A DNA stretch of 64,000 nt from an uncultured Sphingomonadales bacterium (GTDB taxonomy: Bacteria; Pseudomonadota; Alphaproteobacteria; Sphingomonadales; Sphingomonadaceae): contig CAILBC010000020.1 of NCBI GenBank assembly GCA_903832325.1, forward strand, positions 186,001 to 250,000, given 5' to 3'. The notes beneath the pieces are model-generated. The model was given only the letters and a program-made list of their open reading frames with translations. It searched no databases and was not told the origin of the DNA. Below, one piece after another: positions 8,120 through 16,518 of the stretch (positions are counted from its first letter, which is position 1; each line of letters begins with the position of its first letter). Position numbers and translations under genes: made by a program.

Positions 8120-8920
8120 TCAATGCCCCGACGGATCGGCGAATTCGCTTGGAATCCAGCCGTTGACGATGCCCCCGTCGATCGGCAGCGGGGTGCCCAC
8201 CACATAGTCGCCGGCGCGGCTGGCCAGATAGATCGCGCCGCCGGCCATGTCTTCGATCGTGCCGACCCGGCGCGAGGGAATCCCCGCCGACGATTTTTCC
8301 GGCGCCAGCTTGGCCGCCTTGTTCATTTCCGAAGGGAATGCACCGGGGCAGATGCAGCTGGCCACGATATTGTCGCGGATCAGCCGCGCCGCCATGCGCT
8401 TGGTCAGGTGAATCACCGCCGCCTTTGACGCCTGGTAGGAATAGGTTTCCCACGGATTGATGCGCAGCCCGTCGATCGAGGCGATGTTGATCACTTTGGC
8501 CGGATGATCGACCGCCCCCGCCTTCAGCATCGGCAGCAGCTTTTGCGTAAGGAAAAACGGCGTCTTCACATTCAGGTTCATCACTTTGTCCCAGCCGATT
8601 TCAGGAAAATCCTCAAAATCGGCGCCCCAGGCCACCCCGGCGTTGTTGACCAGAATGTCCAGCCGGCTTTCGCGCGTCGCCAGATCCTCGACCAGCGCCT
8701 CGATCCCCGATGTGGTCGAAATGTCACCCGGCAGCGCGATGCAGCGTTCGCCCAGCCGCGCCGCGGTATCCGCCACCACTTCGGCCTTGCGCGCGGTAAT
8801 ATAGACCCGCGCGCAGCCCGCATCGAGAAAGCCCTCGGCAATCATCGCGCCGATCCCGCGCGACCCGCCGGTGACCACGGCCACCCGGCCTTCAAGGCTG
8901 AAAAGCTTGGAAAAATCCAT
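8120..8920 (-). CDS. Short-chain dehydrogenase/reductase
   Basis: A 266-residue classical SDR. The NAD(P)-binding TGGSRGIG motif is at residues 17-24, NNAG at 92-95, the catalytic Ser at 148 and the YxxxK pair at 162 and 166. RhlG- or FabG-like reductases with the S-I-D-G-L-R segment often act on 3-oxoacyl-CoA or similar substrates. It is the last gene of a leftward operon after two acyl-CoA dehydrogenases (11 bp after the second), so a 3-hydroxyacyl-CoA or alcohol dehydrogenase role in a beta-oxidation-like pathway is a reasonable inference. The ATG at 8920 is used. Confidence 0.88.
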   Translation of the reverse strand: MDFSKLFSLEGRVAVVTGGSRGIGAMIAEGFLDAGCARVYITARKAEVVADTAARLGERCIALPGDISTTSGIEALVEDLATRESRLDILVNNAGVAWGADFEDFPEIGWDKVMNLNVKTPFFLTQKLLPMLKAGAVDHPAKVINIASIDGLRINPWETYSYQASKAAVIHLTKRMAARLIRDNIVASCICPGAFPSEMNKAAKLAPEKSSAGIPSRRVGTIEDMAGGAIYLASRAGDYVVGTPLPIDGGIVNGWIPSEFADPSGH

Positions 8921-8931
8921 TGCAGTATCCC

Positions 8932-10071
8932 TCAATAACCGGAAAGCGTGGCAACACGGTCGGCGTGATAGGTGGCATCACCCAGAAACTCCGCCAGCGC
9001 GCGGTCGCGCTTCATGTACAGGCCGATGTCATATTCGTCGGTCATGCCCACCCCGCCGTGCATCTGCACGCCTTCGCGCACCGCCAGGTTGGTCGTGCGG
9101 CTGGCCTTGGCCTTGGCCACCGAAACCATCATGTCGGCCTGCGCCGATCCGCCATCGAGCAGTTGCTGCGCCTTGATCACCACTGCATCGGCAATTTCCA
9201 GTTCGCCATAAAGATGCGCGGCGCGATGCTGCAGCGCCTGGAATTCGCCGATCAGCCGGCCGAACTGCTTGCGCGTTTTCAGATAGGCGGTGGTAATGGC
9301 AAAGGCGCCGCCGCCCACTCCGGTCAATTCCGCCGCCGCGCCGACGCGCCCGGCTGCGAGCACGCGATCGAGCACCGCGCGCCCGCCATCGACTTCGCCG
9401 ATCACCGTGCCGCCATCGACTTCCACCCCGTCAAACCGCACGTGGCTGGCCATTGCGCTGTCGACCAGCCGCACCGCATTGTGACCGATCCCGGCGGCAT
9501 CGCGCGGCACCGCAAACAGCGTGATGCCGTCCTGATCGCTGTCGCTGCCCGATGTGCGCGCCGCCACGATCAGCGCATCGGCGCTGGCGCCATGCACCAC
9601 AAAGCTTTTCGCGCCGGTCAGGCGAAACCCGTTGCCCGCGCGCTCGGCGCGCAGCGCGATCTTTTCGGGCCGGTGCTTGGGCGCTTCGTCAATCGCCAGC
9701 GCCAGCACGGTTTCGCCGGCCAGAATGCCGGGCAGATAGCGCCCTTTGAGATCGTCCGACGCCGCCGCCAGCGCACTCGCCCCGGCGACCGCGGTCGACA
9801 GGAACGGCGAAGGGGTCAGATTGCGGCCGATTTCGCGCAGCACGATGCCCGCCTCGACATGGCCGAGCCCCAGCCCGCCATCGGCTTCGGCCACCAGAAT
9901 CCCGGTCAGCCCCATTTCGGCAAACTGTTTCCACAGCGCGGGGTCATAGCCCGCCGCATCGCCGGCATCGCGCAATGTGCGCAACTGGCCACGAATCGCG
10001 CCGTTGTCGGCAATGAACCCGGTCACGGTTTCGGCGAGCATCGCCTGGTCTTCGGTATGATAGAGCGGCAT
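8932..10071 (-). CDS. Acyl-CoA dehydrogenase family protein, catalytic glutamate motif not evident
   Basis: A 379-residue member of the acyl-CoA dehydrogenase fold: N-terminal helical domain, central beta domain, and a C-terminal helical domain with RKQFGRLIGEFQALQHR and QMHGGVGMTDEYDIGLYMKR. The end of the protein reads LAEFLGDATYHADRVA, where classical enzymes have an (I/Y)EGT motif carrying the catalytic base; that glutamate is not evident. Partner subunits that lack the base are known in heteromeric FadE-type enzymes of steroid and bile-acid degradation. It directly follows another ACAD gene that keeps the motif. The substrate is unknown. Confidence 0.85.
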   Translation of the reverse strand: MPLYHTEDQAMLAETVTGFIADNGAIRGQLRTLRDAGDAAGYDPALWKQFAEMGLTGILVAEADGGLGLGHVEAGIVLREIGRNLTPSPFLSTAVAGASALAAASDDLKGRYLPGILAGETVLALAIDEAPKHRPEKIALRAERAGNGFRLTGAKSFVVHGASADALIVAARTSGSDSDQDGITLFAVPRDAAGIGHNAVRLVDSAMASHVRFDGVEVDGGTVIGEVDGGRAVLDRVLAAGRVGAAAELTGVGGGAFAITTAYLKTRKQFGRLIGEFQALQHRAAHLYGELEIADAVVIKAQQLLDGGSAQADMMVSVAKAKASRTTNLAVREGVQMHGGVGMTDEYDIGLYMKRDRALAEFLGDATYHADRVATLSGY

Positions 10072-10102
10072 CAATGCCTCCGCTGAAATTGTCCAAATTG
10101 AG

Positions 10103-10210
10103 GCCCCTCCCCATTACGGGAAGGGGTTGAGGCGGGGCCTTGCCCCAGGCCCCGGGCCATCCGGATTGCCCGAACCCCGGTCCCCTCCCCGCAAAGGGAA
10201 GGGGAGGATC
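10103..10210. repeat. GC-rich hairpin repeat pair (REP-like), copy 1
   Basis: The 143-bp gap between the two acyl-CoA dehydrogenase genes holds two imperfect palindromes: a CCCCTCCCC arm pairing with GGGAAGGGG at 10104-10126, and CCCCTCCCC pairing with GGGAAGGGGAGG at 10192-10207. The bases after the first hairpin (GTTGAGGCGGGGCC) resemble those after the hairpin at 48567-48590. The element lies inside an apparent operon, so it may affect mRNA stability between the two genes. Confidence 0.75.
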
Positions 10211-10214
10211 GCGC

Positions 10215-11378
10215 TTACGCCCCGGGCAGGTCGAGAATGCGCTTGGCCACGACGTTGAGCATCACCTCGCTGGTGCCACCTTCGATCGAATTGGCCTTTG
10301 TGCGCAGCCAGTTGCGCGATGGCGCCCCGCCGCGCGTGGCCGGGCTGTCCCATTCCAGCGCGGTCGATCCGCCCGCCGCCATCAGCAATTCGTGGCGCCG
10401 CTTGTTCAGCTCTGTCCCGGCATATTTCATCATGTTGGGCTGCGCCGGATGCGCCTTGCCCACTTTGGCTTCGTCGAGGAACTTTTCGCCCATCGCCGCA
10501 AAGGCCAAGGCATCGATGTCAAACTGCGCCAGCTCGGCGCGCAGCACGGCGTTGTCGATCCCGCCATTGCGATTGATCACCGCGCCGATCGCGTTCAGCC
10601 GGTCGCTGCCGCCCGCGCCCGAGATCATTTCGCGCTCATGGCCCAGCAGATACTTGGCCACATCCCAGCCGCGGTTCAATTCGCCCACGATCTGGTGCTT
10701 TGGCACGACGACATTGTCGAAAAACGTTTCGCAAAACGGCGAATTGCCGCTGATCAGCTTGATCGGCCGGGTGGTCACCCCGGGCGTGGTCATGTCGAAC
10801 AGCAGGAAACTGATGCCCTGGTACTTGTTCGCCTTGTCAGTGCGCACCAGGCAGAAAATCCAGTCTGCCTTGTTGGCATAGCTGGTCCAGATCTTCTGCC
10901 CGTTGACCACCCAGTGATCGCCCATATCCTCGCCAAAGGTCTGCAGGGAAACAAGGTCAGACCCCGATCCAGGTTCCGAATAACCCTGGCACCAGCGGAT
11001 TTCACCGCGGGCGATCTGGCCCAGATAGTGCACTTTCTGTTCTTCGGTGCCGAATTTCAGCAGCGCCGGGCCCAGCATCCAGATGCCAAAGCTCGACAGC
11101 GGCAGGCGTGCACCGGCGCGGGCCATTTCCTCGCGCCAGATTTTCGCCTGGGGCGCGGTCATGCCCGCGCCGCCATAGGCCTTTGGCCAATCGGGCACGG
11201 TATAGCCCATGGCCACACAGCGTTCGAGCCAGGTTTTCTGCGCTTCGTTCTTGAACACGAAGTTGCGGCCGCCCCAGCAGGCGTCATCTTCGTCCTGCAC
11301 GGGTGCGCGCATTTCGGGCGGGCAATTCGCCTCTATCCAGGCGCGGATTTCCGCGCGGAAGGCCTCCAGGTCAGACAT
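10215..11378 (-). CDS. Acyl-CoA dehydrogenase
   Basis: A 387-residue acyl-CoA dehydrogenase with the usual features: CQGYSEPGSGSDLVSL in the beta domain (FAD and substrate contacts), NGQKIWTSYANKADWIF, and a C-terminal SIEGGTSEVMLNVVAKRILDLP in which the glutamate of IEGGTSE is the likely catalytic base. The sequence resembles the FadE-type enzymes of sterol and xenobiotic side-chain degradation. First gene of the leftward ACAD-ACAD-SDR operon; its 5' end faces the rightward SDR gene across a 219-bp divergent gap. Confidence 0.9.
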   Translation of the reverse strand: MSDLEAFRAEIRAWIEANCPPEMRAPVQDEDDACWGGRNFVFKNEAQKTWLERCVAMGYTVPDWPKAYGGAGMTAPQAKIWREEMARAGARLPLSSFGIWMLGPALLKFGTEEQKVHYLGQIARGEIRWCQGYSEPGSGSDLVSLQTFGEDMGDHWVVNGQKIWTSYANKADWIFCLVRTDKANKYQGISFLLFDMTTPGVTTRPIKLISGNSPFCETFFDNVVVPKHQIVGELNRGWDVAKYLLGHEREMISGAGGSDRLNAIGAVINRNGGIDNAVLRAELAQFDIDALAFAAMGEKFLDEAKVGKAHPAQPNMMKYAGTELNKRRHELLMAAGGSTALEWDSPATRGGAPSRNWLRTKANSIEGGTSEVMLNVVAKRILDLPGA

Positions 11379-11597
11379 TGGCATGCTCCTCTCTTAAACG
11401 AGAGGTTAAGACGAGTCGCACCCGCCTTCAAGCACGGATTTCCTGCGATTTTTGAATCCGCGCATGCCGTAGCGTCAACCTGCAAGGCGGCCGCCAGCAC
11501 TCGCTGAAGCACCCGCGTCAGGCGTTGACGCGCGGCCAATTGCGCCGCAATCTGGCGCAAACGACAAGCGTGCATGGAAAGAGGATACCAAAGCGCA

Positions 11598-12476
11598 ATG
11601 ACCAGCAGCACTCCCTCAGCCGGGCGGTTTTCCGGCAAGACCGTCGTCGTCACCGGCGCGGCTTCGGGCATCGGCCGGGCCACCGCGCTTGCATTCGCGG
11701 CCGAAGGGGGCACGGTCTATGCCGCCGATATCGATGCCGATGGCCTTGCCGCCACGGCCGCCGCGTCGAACGGGGTGATCCGCACGGTAATCACCGATGT
11801 TACCCGCACCGAAGACATTGCCGCGCTGATGGACCGCGCCGCCGCCGAAACCGGCGGGATCGACGTGGTGTTCAACAATGCCGGCGCGGGCGGCGATCGC
11901 GCGCCGATCGACGAAATCACGCCCGAAGGCTGGGACCGCACGATGGACCTGCTGCTGCGTTCGGTGGCGTTCGGCATCCGCTATGCCGTGCCGCACATGA
12001 AGGGGCGCCCGTCCACGGTCAGCGGCGGCGCGGCGATCATCAACACCTCCAGCGTCGCCGCAGTCGGCCCCGGCTATTCGCCCAATGCCTATGCCGTGGC
12101 CAAGGCGGGCGTGCTCCATCTCACCAAGACTGCCGCTGCCGATCTGGCGCAATACGGCATCCGCGTGGCCGCGGTGCAGCCCGGTTTCATCAACACCAAC
12201 ATCTTCACCCGCTCGCTCGACATCACCGGCGATGCCGAAGTGATGGCAAAGGCGGCCATCGCGCAGATGTCGCAGGCCGCACAGCCGGTGGCGCGCGGCG
12301 GCCAGCCGACCGACATTGCCGAGGCGGTGCTGTTCCTCGCCAGCGAAGCGGCCGGTTTCGTCACCGGCACCTCGCTGCTGGTCGATGGCGGCATCACCAT
12401 CGGCCCGCGCCACAGCTGGGACCCGAACACCCCCGGCCTGTTTGAGGCGCTGGAGGCGATGGTCCCCCCCGCATGA
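11598..12476 (+). CDS. Short-chain dehydrogenase/reductase
   Basis: A 292-residue SDR with TGAASGIG at residues 19-26, NNAG at 93-96, catalytic serines near 151-152 and YxxxK at 165 and 169; the C-terminal VTGTSLLVDGGITIG closes the Rossmann fold. NAD preference is likely from the acidic residues after the second strand (AADIDADG). An AGAGGA-type Shine-Dalgarno precedes the ATG at 11598. It heads a rightward set with an ACAD, a zinc alcohol dehydrogenase and an APH-type kinase, suggesting a role in acyl-CoA or hydroxyacid catabolism. An exact 14-bp duplication begins at the base after its stop codon. Confidence 0.9.
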   Translation: MTSSTPSAGRFSGKTVVVTGAASGIGRATALAFAAEGGTVYAADIDADGLAATAAASNGVIRTVITDVTRTEDIAALMDRAAAETGGIDVVFNNAGAGGDRAPIDEITPEGWDRTMDLLLRSVAFGIRYAVPHMKGRPSTVSGGAAIINTSSVAAVGPGYSPNAYAVAKAGVLHLTKTAAADLAQYGIRVAAVQPGFINTNIFTRSLDITGDAEVMAKAAIAQMSQAAQPVARGGQPTDIAEAVLFLASEAAGFVTGTSLLVDGGITIGPRHSWDPNTPGLFEALEAMVPPA

Positions 12477-12504
12477 TCTGCGGCGTAATGTCTGCGGCGT
12501 AATG
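12477..12504. repeat. 14-bp exact direct duplication abutting a stop codon
   Basis: Two identical head-to-tail copies of TCTGCGGCGTAATG (12477-12490 and 12491-12504). The first copy begins immediately after the TGA stop of the SDR gene. Confidence 0.95.
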
Positions 12505-12628
12505 CACGCCATGACTTTGCGGGCACGTCCGCGGGCTTGATTTGTCCCCGGTCATCGCGCAAACCGTTTAACCGATGGATTAAACAAGGACTCGGCCCGC
12601 ACAAGGCAGGGCCACATGGAGAGACCAG

Positions 12629-13921
12629 ATGGATTTCGATCCGACCGAACGGCAAGTCTATTGGCGCGACCGCGTGCGCGAATTCATCGAAGCGCGCGTT
12701 CGCCCGCGCGTGCCCGATTACAAGGCCGAACAGCTGAGCGGTGACCGCTGGAAAGTGCTGCAAGTGGTTGAAGAGGAAAAGGCGCGCGCCAAGGCGGCGG
12801 GCATCTGGAACTTGTTCATGCCCCCGCGCAATTCGGGCCATCACCATGTCGATGACAGCTTCGAATTCCAGGGCCCGGGCCTGACCAACCTTGAATATGC
12901 GCTCTGCGCCGAGGAAATGGGCCGCATCGGCTTTGCCAGCGAAGTGTTCAACTGCTCCGCGCCCGATACCGGCAACATGGAAGTGCTGCACCGCTATGGC
13001 ACGCGCGCGCAAAAGGACGAATGGCTGGAACCGCTGATGAACGGCCGCATCCGGTCGGCATTCCTGATGACCGAGCCGCAAGTTGCCTCGTCCGATGCGA
13101 CCAACGTCGAAACCTCGATTGCGCGCGATGGCGATCACTATGTGATCAACGGGCGCAAATGGTGGTCTTCGGGGCTGGGCGATCCGCGCTGCAAGATCCT
13201 GATCGTGATGGGCAAAACCGATTTTGGCGCGAAACGCCATTCGCAGCAATCGATGGTGCTGGTGCCCACAGACACCCCCGGCGTGGAAATTGTGCGCCAT
13301 CTGCCGGTGTTCGGCTATGACGATGCGCCGCATGGCCACATGGAAGTGCGGCTGAACAATGTGCGCGTGCCGGTCGAAAACATCCTGCTGGGTGAAGGGC
13401 GCGGGTTCGAAATCGCGCAAGGGCGCCTCGGGCCCGGCCGCATCCACCATTGCATGCGCACCATCGGCGTGGCGGAAGAAGCCATCGCCAAGATGGCGCG
13501 CCGCCTGCAAAGCCGCGTGGCGTTCGGCAAGAAGATTTCCGAACATTCGATCTGGGAACAGCGCATTGCCGCAGCCCGCATCGATATCGACATGACCCGC
13601 CTGCTCTGCCTCAAAGCGGCCGACATGATGGACAAAGTCGGCAACAAGGCCGCCGCGCTGGAAATCGCGATGATCAAGGTGCAGGCCCCCAACATGGCGC
13701 TGCGCATCATCGATGATGCCATCCAGGCCCATGGCGGCGGCGGCGTGTCCGAAGATTTCGGTCTGGCCGAAGCCTATGCCCACCAGCGCACGCTGCGTCT
13801 GGCCGATGGCCCCGATGAAGTGCACAACCGGGCGATCGCGCGCATCGAATTCGCGCGCCACACCGACAAGCCCGGCGACAAGACCGATTTCAGCTCCGGC
13901 GACCTGGGCGTCGCCCGCTGA
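12629..13921 (+). CDS. Acyl-CoA dehydrogenase of the ACAD10/11 (LvaC-like) type
   Basis: A 430-residue flavoprotein of the ACAD fold. It differs from the two leftward ACADs: it has [20 protein letters not shown] in the beta domain and ends with [11 protein letters not shown] (residues 389-399), a block I associate with human ACAD10/ACAD11 and their bacterial relatives, including LvaC of levulinic acid catabolism. In that group the enzyme works with an aminoglycoside-phosphotransferase-like kinase, either fused (ACAD10/11) or separate (LvaA). Such a kinase lies two genes downstream (15327-16433). A GGAGAG Shine-Dalgarno precedes the ATG. The assignment rests on remembered motifs. Confidence 0.85.
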   Translation: MDFDPTERQVYWRDRVREFIEARVRPRVPDYKAEQLSGDRWKVLQVVEEEKARAKAAGIWNLFMPPRNSGHHHVDDSFEFQGPGLTNLEYALCAEEMGRIGFASEVFNCSAPDTGNMEVLHRYGTRAQKDEWLEPLMNGRIRSAFLMTEPQVASSDATNVETSIARDGDHYVINGRKWWSSGLGDPRCKILIVMGKTDFGAKRHSQQSMVLVPTDTPGVEIVRHLPVFGYDDAPHGHMEVRLNNVRVPVENILLGEGRGFEIAQGRLGPGRIHHCMRTIGVAEEAIAKMARRLQSRVAFGKKISEHSIWEQRIAAARIDIDMTRLLCLKAADMMDKVGNKAAALEIAMIKVQAPNMALRIIDDAIQAHGGGGVSEDFGLAEAYAHQRTLRLADGPDEVHNRAIARIEFARHTDKPGDKTDFSSGDLGVAR

Positions 13922-13942
13922 TCCGGAAAAGACTGCCCCTAC

Positions 13943-13967
13943 CCCCCCGATCAACCCGATCGGGGGG
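13943..13967 (+). terminator. Strong hairpin after the ACAD gene
   Basis: A perfect 10-bp stem (CCCCCCGATC pairing with GATCGGGGGG) with a 5-base loop, 22 bp after the stop codon at 13921. There is no T-tract, so if it ends transcription it is not a classical intrinsic terminator; it may instead stabilise the 3' end. The reverse strand also lacks a T-tract. Confidence 0.55.
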
Positions 13968-14108
13968 CACATATCCCCGTACCCCAGCCCCGCTCATCCC
14001 GAGCCTGTTGAAGGATGCGCGCCAGCATCGCCCGGAAATGTTGCGCGCGCCATCTGACAGGCCAGAGCCAACCATCGCGCACCACAGCATCGAGCAAGGA
14101 AGCCCCCC

Positions 14109-15200
14109 ATGAAAGCTGCCGTTCTCGAAAAGGCCGGAACCCCCCTGGTCATCGAAACCCTGTCGATTTCCAGGCCCGGCCCGCACGAAGTGCTGATCCG
14201 CACCCATGCCTGCGGGCTGTGCCATTCGGACCTGCATTTCATCGAAGGGTCATACCCCCACCCGATGCCCTGCGTCGGCGGGCACGAAGCGGCGGGCGTG
14301 GTCGAAGAAGTCGGCAGCGAAGTGCGCACGGTGAAAAAGGGCGACCATGTGGTCACCTGCCTGTCGGCGTTCTGCGGCCATTGCGAATTTTGCGTGACCG
14401 GCCGCATGGCGCTGTGCCTGGGCGCGGATACGCGCCGTGGCCCCGGCCAGCCCCCGCGCCTGACCCGCAGCAGCGATGGCGCGCTGGTCAACCAGATGCT
14501 GAACCTGTCGGCCTTTGCCGAAATGATGCTGATTCACGAACACGCCTGCGTTGCGATCAACCGCGACATGCCGCTCGACCGCGCGGCAGTGATCGGCTGC
14601 GCGGTAACCACCGGCGCGGGCACGATTTTCAACGCGTGCAAAGTCACCCCGGGTGAAACCGTCGCGGTCATCGGTTGCGGCGGGGTTGGCCTCGCCACGA
14701 TCAACGCTGCGCGCATCGCCGGCGCCGGACGCATCATCGCCGCCGACCCGATTGCCGAAAAGCGCGAACTGGCGATGAAGCTGGGCGCGACCGACGTCGT
14801 CGATGCCATGGCCCCCGATGCCGCGCAGCAGATCCTCGACCTGACCAAAGGCGGGGTCGATTACGCGATCGAGGCGGTGGGCCGTCCGGCCTCGGCCAGC
14901 CTGGCCGTCGCCAGCCTGCGCCGCGGCGGCACCGCCACGATCCTGGGCATGATGCCGCTGGCCGAACGCGTGAGCCTGAGCGCGATCGACCTCCTTTCGG
15001 GCAAGAAGCTGCAGGGCGCGATCATGGGCATGAACCGGTTCCCGGTCGATCTGCCCCGGCTGGTCGATTTCTACATGCGCGGACTGCTCGATCTTGACAC
15101 GATCATCGCCGAACGCATCCCGCTGTCGGAAATCAACGCCGGTTTTGACAAGATGAAGGCCGGCCACTCCGCCCGGTCGGTCATCGTGTTCGACCAGTAA
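14109..15200 (+). CDS. Zinc-dependent alcohol dehydrogenase (MDR superfamily)
   Basis: A 363-residue medium-chain dehydrogenase. Catalytic zinc ligands are Cys38 and the His-Glu pair at 59-60 (GGHEAAGVV); structural zinc is bound by Cys89, 92, 95 and 103 (CGHCEFC plus C). The Rossmann motif GCGGVGLATI follows near residue 195. This layout matches class III-like and aryl/acyl alcohol dehydrogenases (AdhC or XylB-like) that oxidise hydroxyl groups with NAD. The Shine-Dalgarno AAGGA lies upstream of the ATG. It sits between an ACAD10/11-type dehydrogenase and the matching kinase. The substrate is not known. Confidence 0.92.
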   Translation: MKAAVLEKAGTPLVIETLSISRPGPHEVLIRTHACGLCHSDLHFIEGSYPHPMPCVGGHEAAGVVEEVGSEVRTVKKGDHVVTCLSAFCGHCEFCVTGRMALCLGADTRRGPGQPPRLTRSSDGALVNQMLNLSAFAEMMLIHEHACVAINRDMPLDRAAVIGCAVTTGAGTIFNACKVTPGETVAVIGCGGVGLATINAARIAGAGRIIAADPIAEKRELAMKLGATDVVDAMAPDAAQQILDLTKGGVDYAIEAVGRPASASLAVASLRRGGTATILGMMPLAERVSLSAIDLLSGKKLQGAIMGMNRFPVDLPRLVDFYMRGLLDLDTIIAERIPLSEINAGFDKMKAGHSARSVIVFDQ

Positions 15201-15214
15201 ACACCTATAGCCCC

Positions 15215-15308
15215 CAATAGCCCTCCCCGCCGGGGGGAGAGTTGGGCGGGGGTGCCAACGCTGCGAAGGGCGCGCACCATACCCACCCCCTTCCGCAAGG
15301 GCAGGGGC
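15215..15308. repeat. GC-rich hairpin repeat pair (REP-like), copy 2
   Basis: Between the alcohol dehydrogenase and the kinase gene: a hairpin of CTCCCC with GGGGAG at 15222-15240 and a second of CCCCCTT with AAGGGCAGGGG at 15286-15307. The general layout (C-rich arm, short loop, G-rich arm, then a second hairpin about 60-70 bp away) repeats that at 10103-10210. Confidence 0.65.
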
Positions 15309-15326
15309 CAGATACAGGACCAAACC

Positions 15327-16433
15327 ATGGCCACCACAGAATCCGCCCCGCCGCCCATCGACATGCCCCCCATCGATGCTCAGGCGGCCTTCACCGGCAC
15401 CGTCGCACCCGAAGGCGATGATCGGCTGGACGAAGGTCGGCTGACCGCGTGGTTCGAACAGAACGTCGAAGGCTTTGCCGGGCCGCTGACCGTGGCCAAG
15501 TTCAAGGGCGGGCAGTCCAACCCGACCTATCGCATCGATGCGCCGTCGGGCCCTTATGTGCTGCGGCGCAAACCGCTTGGCAAACTGCTGCCATCGGCCC
15601 ACGCGGTCGATCGCGAATATACCGTGCAGGCGGCGCTGGCGACGACGGCGTTTCCGGTCGCGCGGCAATACGGGCTGTGCACCGATGATACGGTCGCGGG
15701 ATCGTGGTTCTATGTCATGGGCTGTGTCGACGGGCGCACGATCTGGGACGGGGCCATGCCCGGCGCCACGCCTGCCGAACGCCGCGCGCATTACAACGCG
15801 ATGGTCGACACGCTGGCGGCATTGCACAGCATCGATCCGCAGGCGATCGGGCTTGGCGAATTTGGCCGGCCCGGCAATTATTTCGGCCGCCAGGTCGATC
15901 GCTGGACCAAGCAGTACCGCCTGTCGGAAACCGAAACGATGCCCGAAATGGAGCGGCTGATCGCGTGGTTGCCCACCACCCTGCCCGAACAGACCCGGAT
16001 CAGCGTGGTCCATGGCGATTACCGGATCGACAACCTGATCTTTGCCGCAGATGGCCCGCGCGTGGCCGCAGTGCTCGATTGGGAGCTGTCGACTCTGGGC
16101 GATCCCCTGGCCGATTTCACCTATTTCTGCACCGCCTGGGCGCAGGATAATGGCGGCCGATCGGGCGTGCGCGATCTTGACCGCGCGGCGCTCGGCATTC
16201 CCGAACTGGACGAAATGGTCGCGCGCTATTGTGCGCAGACCGGGCGCGACGGTCTGCCAGGCATCGACTGGTATCTGGCCTACAATTTCTTCCGCCTCGC
16301 CGCGATCATCCAGGGCATCAAAAAGCGCGTGATCGACGGCACTGCCTCGTCCGCGCATGCCAGGGCCATGTCGGAACGGGTGCAGCCGCTGGCCGCGCTG
16401 GCGCTGTCCCACGCCGAGGCGGCGGGCGCCTGA
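15327..16433 (+). CDS. APH-type phosphotransferase of the ACAD10/11 (LvaA-like) group
   Basis: A 368-residue kinase of the aminoglycoside/choline phosphotransferase fold. The N-lobe has FKGGQSNPTYRI (59-70) and VLRRKP (78-83); the catalytic loop HGDYRIDNL starts at His229 with Asp231 as base and Asn236, and the metal-binding motif is DWE at 251-253. FKGGQSN and LDWELSTLGDPLADF are typical of the subgroup fused to an acyl-CoA dehydrogenase in human ACAD10/ACAD11 and of LvaA, a kinase acting on 4-hydroxyacyl-CoA. Antibiotic resistance is therefore an unlikely role. The ATG at 15327 is used; the first 35 residues are Pro/Ala-rich and not conserved. Confidence 0.87.
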   Translation: MATTESAPPPIDMPPIDAQAAFTGTVAPEGDDRLDEGRLTAWFEQNVEGFAGPLTVAKFKGGQSNPTYRIDAPSGPYVLRRKPLGKLLPSAHAVDREYTVQAALATTAFPVARQYGLCTDDTVAGSWFYVMGCVDGRTIWDGAMPGATPAERRAHYNAMVDTLAALHSIDPQAIGLGEFGRPGNYFGRQVDRWTKQYRLSETETMPEMERLIAWLPTTLPEQTRISVVHGDYRIDNLIFAADGPRVAAVLDWELSTLGDPLADFTYFCTAWAQDNGGRSGVRDLDRAALGIPELDEMVARYCAQTGRDGLPGIDWYLAYNFFRLAAIIQGIKKRVIDGTASSAHARAMSERVQPLAALALSHAEAAGA

Positions 16434-16518
16434 ATTTGGTTCCTTCGGGCGCTGGACTGTGATGGGCATTACGCGATAGGCTGGCGCCCTGTTGATCCTT
16501 TCAGGTTGCCCCCGCCCC

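Noticed and set aside
12089..13972. A 627-codon minus-strand frame antisense to the SDR and ACAD10/11-type gene
   Set aside because: Both plus-strand genes have full motifs; the antisense frame has none.
15327..16433. Aminoglycoside resistance gene
   Set aside because: The APH fold is present, but the subgroup motifs and the neighbouring ACAD10/11-type gene fit a metabolic kinase far better.
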